DNA from: Pseudidiomarina aquimaris
Lineage (GTDB): Bacteria > Pseudomonadota > Gammaproteobacteria > Enterobacterales > Alteromonadaceae
Reading direction: 5' to 3'
Length of the DNA stretch: 64,000 nt
NCBI RefSeq assembly: GCF_003987395.1
Contig: NZ_PIPT01000007.1
Location: forward strand, 1 to 64,000
Shown: one piece after another, positions 34,758-43,986 of the stretch
How positions within the stretch are numbered: position 1 is the first letter of the stretch
How the letters are laid out: the number at the start of each line of letters is the position of its first letter
Notes under the pieces: generated by a model
Told to the model about the DNA's origin: nothing
Seen by the model: the letters and a program-made list of their open reading frames with translations, nothing else
Databases searched by the model: none
Position numbers and translations under genes: made by a program

Positions 34758-37218
34758 GTACTGCTTCGTAGACACCGGTGATGACGCTGCCGTAATTGCC
34801 GGTTTCAAACTGCTTGCCAAGGAACTCATAGCCGTCACCTTCTTCGATGATTGGCGAATGTCGAGCGTTGGTCAGCAAGATGATGCCGAGGTCGAGGGCC
34901 GGGTCGATAACTGTAGCGGTGCCAGTCCAGCCGGTGTGTCCAAATGCTTCGTTGCTTGCGTAAGGGCCAAAGTGCCAGCGCAACTCGCCGTCGGCAGCAC
35001 GGCGCCAGCCTAAACCAAAGCTGCGGTCGCGCGCATGCGGTGCGGTGAAGATATCGAGCACACTGTTTTCAAATAGGTGCACGTTGCCATAACCGCCGCC
35101 GTTTAGCAGCGCTTGCACCAGTACGGCTAAATCTGGCCCCGTTGAGAACAAGCCCGCATGACCAGCAACGCCCTGCATTGAATAGAAAGCCTTCTCGTCA
35201 TGCACTTCGCCTTGCAATGTATAAGTGCGGATGCCCGGAAACTCGACACGCCCACCGCGGGTGTTGCCGTTCAGCTCAGTCGCCGCAAACTCACTTGGCA
35301 GACGTCCTTTGCGCAAAGGCGTAAACATCGTGTCGTGCAGGCCAAGAGGCGCGTAAATATGTTGTTCGACGTATTGGTCCAAAGGCACGCCTGCAATGCG
35401 CTCTATAATAGTGCCAAGTAACTTGAAGCCGGTATCGCTATAGGTCGCTTGCAGACCATTGCCGACCCGAAACGGTACCTTAGTGGCGAGCAAGCGCTGC
35501 GTCTTTTCTTTGTCACGCGAATAAAAGAGCTTGCCCAGTTTGTTCTCTGGATCGAAGAAGTGCACCTGCGGACCATAACCCGAGTGGTGGTTAAGCAAGT
35601 CACGCACCCGACGAGCTTCACGCCCTTGCCCGCGGTACTCAGGCAGGTAATGATAAATCGGAGCGTTAACATCAAGTAAGCCACGTTCAACGAGGTGCAT
35701 CATGGCCATTGCGGTGGCAAAGGACTTGGTGTTGGAAGCAATATCGAAGCCCGTTGCCAAGGTCATCGGTGTCGGCGCATCTAATAGCTCACCTTGTTCG
35801 TTGTAGCGTTTGGCGTAGCCATAAGCCGTTTGCTTAATAATTTTGCCGTCTTTGACGACCACCAAGACCGCCCCCGGAAAACCGTCGGCAATATCCTGTT
35901 CAATCAGCTCGTCGACTTTGCGAAAGGCGTTGCGGTACTCGGCCGTCGCATCTATCAATGTCGGGTAAGGGATCTGTACCCGAAGCTGCGATCCTTCTGG
36001 CTGTATCGATTGCACAAACAGCGTATTAAGCCCATCTTCGGTGCGGCGCTTAAGCGAATAGTTATAGGTTTTATCCCCTTGCAGCGGCGTCGCTAGGTTT
36101 AACGTCTCGCCATTAATTTGAATTTCGGCGATCACGTCCTGCTCAGCCGACAGCGTAATTTCGCTGCGACCTGCGTAGGCTTTGAAAGGTAATTTATCGT
36201 TGACCCACTCGCGGCTCGAACGCTGCTCCTCTGGCTCAGGAAAAACGGCATCGATTTGCCCGTGTTTAACCTTTGCAACCGTCGCAGGCTTCGCTTCGCT
36301 CTCTGCCGCACTCTCGGCTTGATAGCGTTGCCACAAGGGTTCAAGCTGCTTAGGGAAATAGCGTTCCAGCAGCGCAAACACGGCGGCTGTGGTTTGGCTG
36401 TCATTCTCACCGTTCACACTCCACGGCAAGAAGTGCATTTGAAAGGCTGACAATACGCTTCGCGTTTGTTCATCAAACACACCGGTTTCAGTCACGCCGT
36501 AGCCGTAGGTACGCATCGCTGCTTGCAGCAAGCCGATGTTTGCCGGCTGCTGATTAAACTGCCGCCAATAGCGCGCGAGGGTGTCTTGCTCATACCAAGC
36601 ACCGACGCCTTGCTGATAAAGCTGATACCAAGGGAAACGCGGACCTGGGTCATTTTTGCGCATGAAGGCGATATCAGAATGGCCGACGACAGCGGTGGGA
36701 TGAATATCTGGGTGACGCGCTAAGATCTGCTGCGACAACTCAATTACCGCCTCGATTTGCTCAGGATCGTAGTCAGGAAAGGTACAAAGCCGGTTCTCGC
36801 CATGTTCGGCACGCGTTGCCTGCTGACGAGTATCCCACTGACATTGCGGCACGTTGACAATTTCAATACCGATCGAGGTGTCGTTTAGCTCCGTACGCCC
36901 TTGCCAATAGGAATCACCGGCATGCCATGCACGTGCATGCTCGTCGACTAACTGAAACACCTTGATGTGGTCTTCTTGATAACTCGGATCTCCACGTTCG
37001 GGGACGAGGTAGTGCGAACTTAGCCCTTTCGGCTCCACTAAAGCGCGCACACTCTTTTCATAATCGATAGCGGTGTAGTGCAAAACTAACGACTTCACGC
37101 GTTGGCTTTGGTTAGCGGACGGCATTTGTTCGTAGTCAGTACTGCTACAACTGTTTAATGCCAGCGCTGACACGCTAGCCACAAGAGCTAATTTTAAAGG
37201 CTTCGATAACAACTTCAT
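34744..37218 (-). CDS. Lipoprotein fusion: AmpD-type amidase + PG-binding + PBP4B-like serine hydrolase
   Basis: An 824-residue lipoprotein (lipobox LNSC, Cys 24). Residues 40-205 are an Amidase_2 domain with zinc ligands H47, H180 and D190 (HYTA, VGHSDIA, NDPGPRFPW), which cleaves MurNAc-L-Ala. Residues 225-290 form a peptidoglycan-binding-1-like domain (YGYGVTETGVFDEQTRSVLSAF read in parts). Residues 430-815 are a class C beta-lactamase/PBP4B (YfeW)-like domain with SNTK (S495-K498), YSD (593) and HTG (761). The ATG at 37218 overlaps the halogenase stop (ATGA). Separate enzymes in most bacteria, these activities would strip stem peptides and D-Ala together in the periplasm. Confidence 0.88.
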   Translation of the reverse strand: MKLLSKPLKLALVASVSALALNSCSSTDYEQMPSANQSQRVKSLVLHYTAIDYEKSVRALVEPKGLSSHYLVPERGDPSYQEDHIKVFQLVDEHARAWHAGDSYWQGRTELNDTSIGIEIVNVPQCQWDTRQQATRAEHGENRLCTFPDYDPEQIEAVIELSQQILARHPDIHPTAVVGHSDIAFMRKNDPGPRFPWYQLYQQGVGAWYEQDTLARYWRQFNQQPANIGLLQAAMRTYGYGVTETGVFDEQTRSVLSAFQMHFLPWSVNGENDSQTTAAVFALLERYFPKQLEPLWQRYQAESAAESEAKPATVAKVKHGQIDAVFPEPEEQRSSREWVNDKLPFKAYAGRSEITLSAEQDVIAEIQINGETLNLATPLQGDKTYNYSLKRRTEDGLNTLFVQSIQPEGSQLRVQIPYPTLIDATAEYRNAFRKVDELIEQDIADGFPGAVLVVVKDGKIIKQTAYGYAKRYNEQGELLDAPTPMTLATGFDIASNTKSFATAMAMMHLVERGLLDVNAPIYHYLPEYRGQGREARRVRDLLNHHSGYGPQVHFFDPENKLGKLFYSRDKEKTQRLLATKVPFRVGNGLQATYSDTGFKLLGTIIERIAGVPLDQYVEQHIYAPLGLHDTMFTPLRKGRLPSEFAATELNGNTRGGRVEFPGIRTYTLQGEVHDEKAFYSMQGVAGHAGLFSTGPDLAVLVQALLNGGGYGNVHLFENSVLDIFTAPHARDRSFGLGWRRAADGELRWHFGPYASNEAFGHTGWTGTATVIDPALDLGIILLTNARHSPIIEEGDGYEFLGKQFETGNYGSVITGVYEAVLNLD

Positions 37219-38729
37219 GATGCTTGGCAATGTTTCCGAATAAAATCTGCATGACTCGGCAGCTGTGCCACCGACTGTTTAAAAACGCGCTGGATTGTTG
37301 TTAAGTGCTGCTGCATGGTGGCAGCCGGCATCTGCTGGGCGATAGGATGCACTTGCTCAGGAGTTAAACCCTGACCGTGGAACATCGAGAACCAGCTAAT
37401 TTCGTTAAAGAGTTCATTATTGCTGTTGCGGAAAATACTGGCATTTTCGCGATATAAGTCCAGCCGCTCTTGCAGCGAGTCTGGAATCTCCATATCGCGG
37501 CAATAACGCCAAAATTCTGAATCATCGCGATCCGTGAGTTTGTAGTGACACATGACGAAATCGCGAATATTGGTAATTTCTTCTGCGGTATAGCGGTTAA
37601 AAGCTTTGGCGCGCTCGGTCATGTTGCCACGCCCAGGTAACAAGCTAATCAGGCGCATAATTCCTGACTGAGTCAGTTGCAATCCGGTCGACTCAAGCGG
37701 TTCAATAAAACCTGCCGACAAACCAATGGAACATACGTTGTGCTTCCAGGCTTCATCGCGGCGCCCGTTGATCCAACGCAAGTGATTCGCTTTACTGTCA
37801 AAGTTACCGATGGTTTCGCGGAATTCACGCTCGGCTTTGTCACTTTCGGTGAAGCGACTGGAATAGACCCAGCCCTCACCAGTACGGTGCTGTAGCGGAA
37901 TCTTCCAGCGCCAGCCTTCGTGATGCGCAATCGAGCGGGTATACGGCAAGATATCATCCGCGTTATGTTTACCCGGTAACGCCACAGCGCTGTCACAGGG
38001 CATCCATTTGCGCCAATCGTGATAACTCACGCCTAAGGTGTCACCAATCAATAACGCTTTGAAGCCACTACAGTCGATGAAAAAGTCACCATTTACTTCG
38101 CCCTGCTTTTCTAATAGCAACGAGGCAACGTAGCCATTCGCGTGTCGTTTGGCCTCGAGCATGCGGTCTTCCAGCGCTACCACACCTCTTTGGGTCGCAT
38201 AGTTTTTTAGATAACGCGCGTAAGCGGCCGCGTCAAAATGGTAAGCGTACTTGATATGCCCCAGCGGGCTGCGTTTGTCCGCGATGGGGCGAGTAAATTT
38301 ATGCGCCAGCGCAGCGCTCCATTCGAGATTTAGCTCCGGTAGCGGAATAGCATTGTCGCTGCCCTGCTCGCGCTCATGGCGCAGGTAATAGTGATGAAAA
38401 GGCACGCCGTTCAAGGTCACTCCATAGGTGCCGAACGGATGCATGTATTCGTCGCCAATGTTTTGCCAATTTTCGAAGGCAATACCTAACTTAAAACTAC
38501 CGTGTGTCTCACGAATAAATTCGTTTTCGTCAATTTGTAGCAGCTGATTGAATTCACGGATCCCTGGAATGGTCGCCTCACCGACCGAAACGGTGCCAAT
38601 CGCAGTGGATTCAATCAAGGTGATTTTGTAATGCTGACGATCAAGGACCTTAGAGAGTGCTGCAGCGGTCATCCAACCGGCCGAACCGCCTCCAAGAATG
38701 ACGATGTGATAAGGCTGAGACATGGACAT
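37215..38729 (-). CDS. Tryptophan-halogenase-like flavoprotein
   Basis: A 504-residue FAD protein of the PF04820 family, with the FAD-binding GGGSAGW near residue 13, the conserved Lys in SFKLGIAFENW, and the WRWKIP halogenase motif. Biochemically characterised relatives chlorinate or brominate indoles with FADH2 supplied by a reductase. Many homologues, however, sit beside TonB receptors in carbohydrate-uptake loci of Alteromonadales, Xanthomonads and Caulobacter, where their substrate is unknown. Here it lies between a TonB receptor and a murein amidase fusion. No flavin reductase or secondary-metabolite gene is nearby. Confidence 0.85.
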   Translation of the reverse strand: MSMSQPYHIVILGGGSAGWMTAAALSKVLDRQHYKITLIESTAIGTVSVGEATIPGIREFNQLLQIDENEFIRETHGSFKLGIAFENWQNIGDEYMHPFGTYGVTLNGVPFHHYYLRHEREQGSDNAIPLPELNLEWSAALAHKFTRPIADKRSPLGHIKYAYHFDAAAYARYLKNYATQRGVVALEDRMLEAKRHANGYVASLLLEKQGEVNGDFFIDCSGFKALLIGDTLGVSYHDWRKWMPCDSAVALPGKHNADDILPYTRSIAHHEGWRWKIPLQHRTGEGWVYSSRFTESDKAEREFRETIGNFDSKANHLRWINGRRDEAWKHNVCSIGLSAGFIEPLESTGLQLTQSGIMRLISLLPGRGNMTERAKAFNRYTAEEITNIRDFVMCHYKLTDRDDSEFWRYCRDMEIPDSLQERLDLYRENASIFRNSNNELFNEISWFSMFHGQGLTPEQVHPIAQQMPAATMQQHLTTIQRVFKQSVAQLPSHADFIRKHCQAS

Positions 38730-38757
38730 ATCACCTGATTTATTGCGGCTAAAATAG

Positions 38758-38783
38758 CTGCGGCCAGCCGAAGCTGACCGCAG
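38758..38783 (-). promoter_or_regulatory. Intercistronic hairpin between TonB receptor and halogenase genes
   Basis: On the minus strand CTGCGG...CCGCAG form outer arms around a CAGC-TTCG-GCTG inner stem, with a two-base mismatch. The spacer is 91 bases. There is no long T tract, only CTATTTT. It could partly terminate transcription or protect the receptor mRNA 3' end, giving more receptor than enzyme. Confidence 0.55.
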
Positions 38784-38820
38784 TCTTCTTTCCTACTTAC
38801 TACAACTTAAGCTCTAACGC

Positions 38821-41697
38821 TTAGAAGTTGTAAGTCAACTGTAGGGTGTATGAACGACCACGCGGGTCGGCTACACGAGGGTCGAACGCTGCACCAGGCG
38901 AGTAGTCGTTCTGGTGTGCAGTGAACGGAGGATCGCGGTCAAACAAGTTCTTGATACCGAAGGTCACGTCCCAATCTTCCAACGCCATGTAACGCACGCT
39001 GTAGTTGTAGATCAGGTAGCTACCCACTTCACCGTCGTAGTACAACGGATCTGCTTCACCTGAACGTACTCCTGGTGGTGTCTCGTCGTCGTAGCTGTGA
39101 CGATAAATTTGCGTCAAGCTGTGCGCGAAGTCACCTTTCGCGTAGTTAAAGGTCACGGTGTGCTTCCAACGCAGTGGAATGTTACCGCGTGAGTGTGTAC
39201 CTACGAGGTTTTCGCCCCAAGGTGCGTTATCAAGTAGCTTCTTCTTATCTTCAATCAAGTAGCTACCGTTGAAGTTCACACTCCACAAGCCTTCGTTCAG
39301 CTCGCCATTGGCTTGCATACCCACTTCGATACCACTGGTTTGACGTTCACCGGCGTTAATGTAACGCGAGTCAATCGTCACCAAGTTGCCTTCGCTATCG
39401 CGAATGAAGTTATCTTCGAACAAGTCATAGTTCTCAAGAAGGTCACGGAAACCAGGGATCTGGATAGTGCCGTCGATGATGATTTCCCACCAGTCGATGT
39501 TCATTGAGAAGCTATCCGTTGGCGCATAAACCACACCAAAGCTTGATTGCTTAGACTCTTCTGGACCTAGGTCTTCTTTACCGCCAAATAAACGGGTTGG
39601 TTGAATTGGCGTATCACAATTTGGATCGCTTTGGTCAACTTCACCATTTGGACAGTCACGTGGATCGGCAAGATCCTGACCCGTGTACGGTTCTTCAGTT
39701 ACACCGTTAAAGAGTTGGTTGAACGATGGCGTACGGAAACCAGTGCTGTACGCACCACGAACCAAGATTTCATCAGTCGGTGTCCAAGTGAAGCCTACTT
39801 TCGGGTTGGTGGTACCACCGAAACCGTCATAGTGGTCATAACGTGCCGCTAAGTTCACTTCGAAGTCTTGTACTACCGGTACTAATGCTTCTACGAATAC
39901 AGCCTTAACAGTACGGTCCACATCGTCAAGCGCGTTAGCGTTGTCGAACGGAGCACCGTAAATGTCTGGGCGGTTTTCAGCGGCACGACGGTCGCCGTTG
40001 AACTCGTAACCTTCCTGACGGATATCAACACCACCAGCTACGAAGATGTTGTCGCCGCCAAGGCCTAAGTTAAAGCCTGAGTCACCGGTGATTGACGCAT
40101 CAAACTGAGTCAATGTTGTTTTACCGCCGTACAGCATAACGCCTTCAGCTGACGCAGCAGCGAGAGCTGCCATACCTGCATCTGACTGTGTCTGACTTGG
40201 CAATAAGAATGGGTTGATTGCACCGCTACCAATGCCCTGCGCAAGCAGTTCAGTGTAGTGGTAACCACCGCCGAGCTCTGATTCAGATTCGTTGGTCGCA
40301 TGACCTAAACCGACACGGTAATCCCAGAAGCCGATTTGACCTTCAACGCCCAACTGAATTTTCATTGCGGTCGTTGTGGTTTCGATTTCACGAGGACCAC
40401 AATCCATACAACGCCAACGATAAGCAATCGGCGCACCAATGTTTAATTGGTCAGCACCGTAGTAATCGCTAAGCGCATCAACGATGTAGTCGTATGACTC
40501 ACCGGTGCTTGGATACCAGCCTTGTGAACCGATTGACCAAGGCGTGATTTGGTTTGGTTCGAAGACTTTCTGTGAAGTCACTTCAGAGCCCATGATTTCA
40601 ACAAAACCTTCGGCACTGTCGCCAAGGGTCATTGTTGCACGGCCAACGAAGTCAACGCTATCAACTGGTTGTTGCAGTGCAGCAGCGCGAGGATAGTCCC
40701 ATGCACAGCTTACGCCTTCGTTACGCGCACGGTTCCAAAGTGCAGCGCCATCGTCATCCATGTTTGGATAGATGTCACAGCCTGGCATACCTGGTAACGC
40801 TAGAACGTTCAGTACATCGTTCGTTAGGCCCGTATTCGGGTTGATCAAACCAGTACCGATAAGGTTGTAGTTCGGACTTGTTGGATCATCACCACCTGGA
40901 CGGTTGTTCAGTGACGCAAATGGCGTACCACGCGTATCTGGCGATAGGCCGCGCTCAGGCTGGAAAGTGCTAGTGAAATCACGGTCAACACCACGCAGAA
41001 TTTCTGCCGTGCGGTAAGACAATGATGCCATCACGTTGTAACCATCTGAGTAAAGATCACCGGTACCCGCTAAGGCGTTAAAACGATAGATGTTACCGCC
41101 ACCTGCTTCAGTGTGATCGGCAAAAGCACCTAGTTGTGCGCCTTGGAAATCTTTCTTCAAGATGAAGTTGATAACACCACCGATTGCATCAGTACCGTAG
41201 ACCGCTGATGCACCGTCACGTAAAATTTCTACGCGCTCGATGGCTGAGAAAGGAATTGAGTTCAAGTCGACCGAACGACCTTTCAAACCGTGCGTCGCAG
41301 TACGACGACCGTTCAAAAGAACTAGGGTAGAACCGGCACCTTGCTGACGTAAGTTGGCGCTTGATGCACCGTTATTACCACGTTCTTCACCACTCACGAT
41401 ACCGGTGTTACTCGCCAAGTTATCGTTTGAGTTTGAAGCCACGTTCAACTGCAACATAAGTTGTTCAGCTGTGGTGATACCCTGGGCATCAATTTCTTCA
41501 CGCGAAATAACGGTCAGTGGTAAGTCACCTTCCATTGCTGTGCGCTTAATACTCGAACCCGTTACCGAAATGCGTTCGACTTTTTCTGCTTCTTCGTTTT
41601 GCTGTGTGTTCTCTTCTTGATCGACATCTTGCGCATAAGCGAGGCCGCTCATACTTGTCGTCAATCCCAGCACGAGTGCTATTTTATTGAGTTTCAC
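38821..41697 (-). CDS. Large TonB-dependent receptor, candidate importer of peptidoglycan fragments
   Basis: About 958 residues after choosing the GTG at 41697, which has GGAG nine bases upstream and directly precedes the signal peptide (VKLNKIALVLGLTTSM, cleavage after AYA). The plug starts at VERISVTGSSIKRT; the barrel ends with RGRSYTLQLTYNF. It belongs to the Asn-rich, loop-long type typical of carbohydrate or peptide receptors of Alteromonadales, unlike the shorter siderophore receptor at 14838. It is first in an operon with the halogenase-like gene and the amidase-PBP4B fusion and has an operator-like site upstream, so uptake of muropeptides or glycan fragments is inferred. No SusD-like partner is seen. 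Confidence 0.85.
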   Translation of the reverse strand: MKLNKIALVLGLTTSMSGLAYAQDVDQEENTQQNEEAEKVERISVTGSSIKRTAMEGDLPLTVISREEIDAQGITTAEQLMLQLNVASNSNDNLASNTGIVSGEERGNNGASSANLRQQGAGSTLVLLNGRRTATHGLKGRSVDLNSIPFSAIERVEILRDGASAVYGTDAIGGVINFILKKDFQGAQLGAFADHTEAGGGNIYRFNALAGTGDLYSDGYNVMASLSYRTAEILRGVDRDFTSTFQPERGLSPDTRGTPFASLNNRPGGDDPTSPNYNLIGTGLINPNTGLTNDVLNVLALPGMPGCDIYPNMDDDGAALWNRARNEGVSCAWDYPRAAALQQPVDSVDFVGRATMTLGDSAEGFVEIMGSEVTSQKVFEPNQITPWSIGSQGWYPSTGESYDYIVDALSDYYGADQLNIGAPIAYRWRCMDCGPREIETTTTAMKIQLGVEGQIGFWDYRVGLGHATNESESELGGGYHYTELLAQGIGSGAINPFLLPSQTQSDAGMAALAAASAEGVMLYGGKTTLTQFDASITGDSGFNLGLGGDNIFVAGGVDIRQEGYEFNGDRRAAENRPDIYGAPFDNANALDDVDRTVKAVFVEALVPVVQDFEVNLAARYDHYDGFGGTTNPKVGFTWTPTDEILVRGAYSTGFRTPSFNQLFNGVTEEPYTGQDLADPRDCPNGEVDQSDPNCDTPIQPTRLFGGKEDLGPEESKQSSFGVVYAPTDSFSMNIDWWEIIIDGTIQIPGFRDLLENYDLFEDNFIRDSEGNLVTIDSRYINAGERQTSGIEVGMQANGELNEGLWSVNFNGSYLIEDKKKLLDNAPWGENLVGTHSRGNIPLRWKHTVTFNYAKGDFAHSLTQIYRHSYDDETPPGVRSGEADPLYYDGEVGSYLIYNYSVRYMALEDWDVTFGIKNLFDRDPPFTAHQNDYSPGAAFDPRVADPRGRSYTLQLTYNF

Positions 41698-41844
41698 TTT
41701 GCAATCTCCGCTCGTTGTAAGAATCTGGTACGTATCGTCAGTACGTCTTCTTGTTATACCCCTCGCCGTCATCGACGAAGAATTACTACAACAGATGGTA
41801 GAACCATCAATATATTGAAAGTATCACATATTCTTATAATGTAA

Positions 41845-41859
41845 ATAATAAATTATTCC
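41845..41859 (-). promoter_or_regulatory. Operator-like site upstream of TonB receptor
   Basis: ATAATAAATTATTCC matches GGAATAAATTATTCC at 13 of 15 positions. It lies about 150 bases upstream of the receptor start. It is a candidate RpiR-family site. Confidence 0.55.
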
Positions 41860-42074
41860 AAGTAATTTTCTGTGCATTTTTTAGTCTTCGACTTGACCTC
41901 TCTGATGATACTAATGAATTTCTTCTTAAATTACCTTAACTTAAATAGTTAAAGCGAATTTGTTGCGGAATGTGACAGACATCAGTACACCGCTATGTAA
42001 AAAATTTATGCCTATAAAGTCTAACCAGCGCTCCGCTTATTACTCGCTGAAGAATAAGCACCCAACATTTCTAT

Positions 42075-42089
42075 GGAATAATTTATTTT
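42075..42089 (+). promoter_or_regulatory. Operator-like site upstream of nagZ-like gene
   Basis: GGAATAATTTATTTT matches GGAATAATTTATTCC at 13 of 15 positions, 73 bases before the start codon. It is a candidate RpiR-family site. Confidence 0.55.
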
Positions 42090-42162
42090 TTGTAAAAGCT
42101 CACGTACGATAGCTCTAGAATTTTACGTAACCTTTTTCCATCATCGAATAAAGAGTATAGCC

Positions 42163-43986
42163 ATGATTCGTCGTTTTGCCTTACTACTTAGCCTGCTTGC
42201 TTTGGTGTCATGTAGCCCTTCCGAAACCAGCTCGCCGGAGCAGCAGCGCCTGCAATTGGGACAGAAGCTGATGCTCGATTTTCGTTACTTTTGTAGTGAT
42301 GGAACGCCCAGCGACGAATGTAAAACGCCAGTTACTGAGTTGCCTGAAGAACTGGCTGAAGTATTGCGCAAGGGCAAAATTGGGGGGGTGATTCTGTTCG
42401 CTGACAATCTTCAAAATGGCGCGCAAATCGCAACGCTTATTGAAGACATGCAGACCGTGATGCGCGAAGCACAATTACCACCGCTCTTCATTGCCGTTGA
42501 CCAAGAAGGCGGCCGCGTTGCGCGACTTCCTGCCGATATTTCGACGCGCTTTGGCGGCAATATGGCCTTGGGTGCGAGTTATGCCGCACATGGTACAGAT
42601 TTGGCTGAGCAGGTTGCGGAAGGCATCGCTAACGAGTTGAGTATGCTTGGCTTCAACTTGAATTTCGCCCCCACTGTTGATGTGAACGTTAACCCTGAGA
42701 ATCCGGTAATTAATGTGCGTAGCTACGGTGAAGACCCTGCGATTGTTGCCGAGCTTGGGCAAACCACGGTGGCGACGCTACAACAGCATGGCATTATGAG
42801 TGCACTTAAGCATTTTCCTGGCCATGGCGACACCCATGTCGACAGTCATACCGGCCTGCCGCGCGTCGAGCACGATCGCGCAACCATAGACGCCGTTGAT
42901 TTAATGCCATTCCGTCGCATCATTCAAAGCGCGACGCCGCCAGCGATGGTGATGACGGCGCACATTCAGTACCCCGCCCTCGATGATACCAAGTTCACCG
43001 CCTCTAACGGTGAGCAAACCGTTGTGCCTGCGACCATGTCGCATAAGATCTTAACCGGCGTGTTGCGCGAAGAGCTTGGCTTTACCGGGGTTATCGTCAC
43101 CGATGCACTGGATATGGCCGGTGTTGCCCATTATTACGCGCCACTTCAGGCCAGTATCGCCACCTTTAAAGCCGGCGCTGATATCGCCCTTATGCCTTAT
43201 ACCATTCGTACGCCGGGTGACATTGAAGGGTTTTGGCAGTACCTCGCCGGACTGGAAGAAGCCGTCGCACAAGGCGAAATTGACACTGACAAGCTCGCTG
43301 CATCAGCGCTGCGCATTCGTCAGCTAAAGGCGCAGTATCGACTCGACGTTCCGTCTCGCACGACGCTCGCCGAGCGCATTGAAGCGCTCGAACAGTTGCC
43401 ACTTGCTGACAACCTGCAAACCGAACAAACCTTAGCTGACGCAGCAACAACGCTGGTTTATGACAACGGCGTGTTGCCGCTACAAGCTCAGCAATGGTAT
43501 GCCGTCATGCCTGATACTCTGCGCTGCCAAGCGTTTACCAACGCATTAGCGCAACAACGACCGCAGGTCACGAGTGAGTGTTTGAGTTTGGCCGAGCTAC
43601 CTGATGGACAACCTTGGTTAACATGGCCAGCGGACGCAGCAGTTGTCGTTGGTGATATCACACCACACCACAGCTTGGCTGAGATGGGGGGTATGGATGA
43701 TATAGCCAGTTGGCGTGATCGCCCAAGCAAGGCTGATCAGCATGCGTGGCTTCAAGAGTTACTAACCTTCACCAAAGCCCGCGAACAAACAACGATTTTT
43801 GTGGCGTTGCGTACGCCCTATGTGATCACAGACTTCCGTGCGGTCGCTGACGCCGCCATCGCCACCTATGATTACAGTGCAGCGCAGCAAGCTTCGGGTC
43901 AAGTAACCAGCGCCAGCTTCAACGCATTGGTAGAAACCCTATTGACTGGCAACGCTGCAGGCAGCTTGCCCGTTACCGTTGACTAA
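42163..43986 (+). CDS. GH3 beta-N-acetylglucosaminidase lipoprotein (NagZ-like)
   Basis: A 607-residue lipoprotein (lipobox VSC near residue 18) with a GH3 catalytic domain. The substrate-binding KHFPGHGDT begins at K216, followed by the D-x-H of VDSH, the His/Asp pair used by NagZ-type enzymes. NVRSYGEDP and VTDALDMAGV (catalytic Asp) are also present. NagZ removes GlcNAc from muropeptides; E. coli NagZ is cytoplasmic with 341 residues, whereas this one is exported and carries an extra C-terminal domain of about 200 residues. It pairs with the exo-muramidase NamZ encoded at 48830. Confidence 0.9.
   Translation: MIRRFALLLSLLALVSCSPSETSSPEQQRLQLGQKLMLDFRYFCSDGTPSDECKTPVTELPEELAEVLRKGKIGGVILFADNLQNGAQIATLIEDMQTVMREAQLPPLFIAVDQEGGRVARLPADISTRFGGNMALGASYAAHGTDLAEQVAEGIANELSMLGFNLNFAPTVDVNVNPENPVINVRSYGEDPAIVAELGQTTVATLQQHGIMSALKHFPGHGDTHVDSHTGLPRVEHDRATIDAVDLMPFRRIIQSATPPAMVMTAHIQYPALDDTKFTASNGEQTVVPATMSHKILTGVLREELGFTGVIVTDALDMAGVAHYYAPLQASIATFKAGADIALMPYTIRTPGDIEGFWQYLAGLEEAVAQGEIDTDKLAASALRIRQLKAQYRLDVPSRTTLAERIEALEQLPLADNLQTEQTLADAATTLVYDNGVLPLQAQQWYAVMPDTLRCQAFTNALAQQRPQVTSECLSLAELPDGQPWLTWPADAAVVVGDITPHHSLAEMGGMDDIASWRDRPSKADQHAWLQELLTFTKAREQTTIFVALRTPYVITDFRAVADAAIATYDYSAAQQASGQVTSASFNALVETLLTGNAAGSLPVTVD

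Larger units (their letters stand above)
41698..42162. other. Divergent control region of TonB receptor and nagZ-like gene
   Basis: About 465 AT-rich bases between two divergent transcription units. It contains one GGAATAAWTTATTCC-like site facing each gene (41845-41859 and 42075-42089). No further gene or RNA is recognisable. Confidence 0.6.

Noticed and set aside
37215-38729. Secondary-metabolite cluster around a tryptophan halogenase
   Set aside because: No NRPS, PKS, tryptophan-modifying or flavin reductase gene is nearby. The operon partners are a TonB receptor and a murein amidase.
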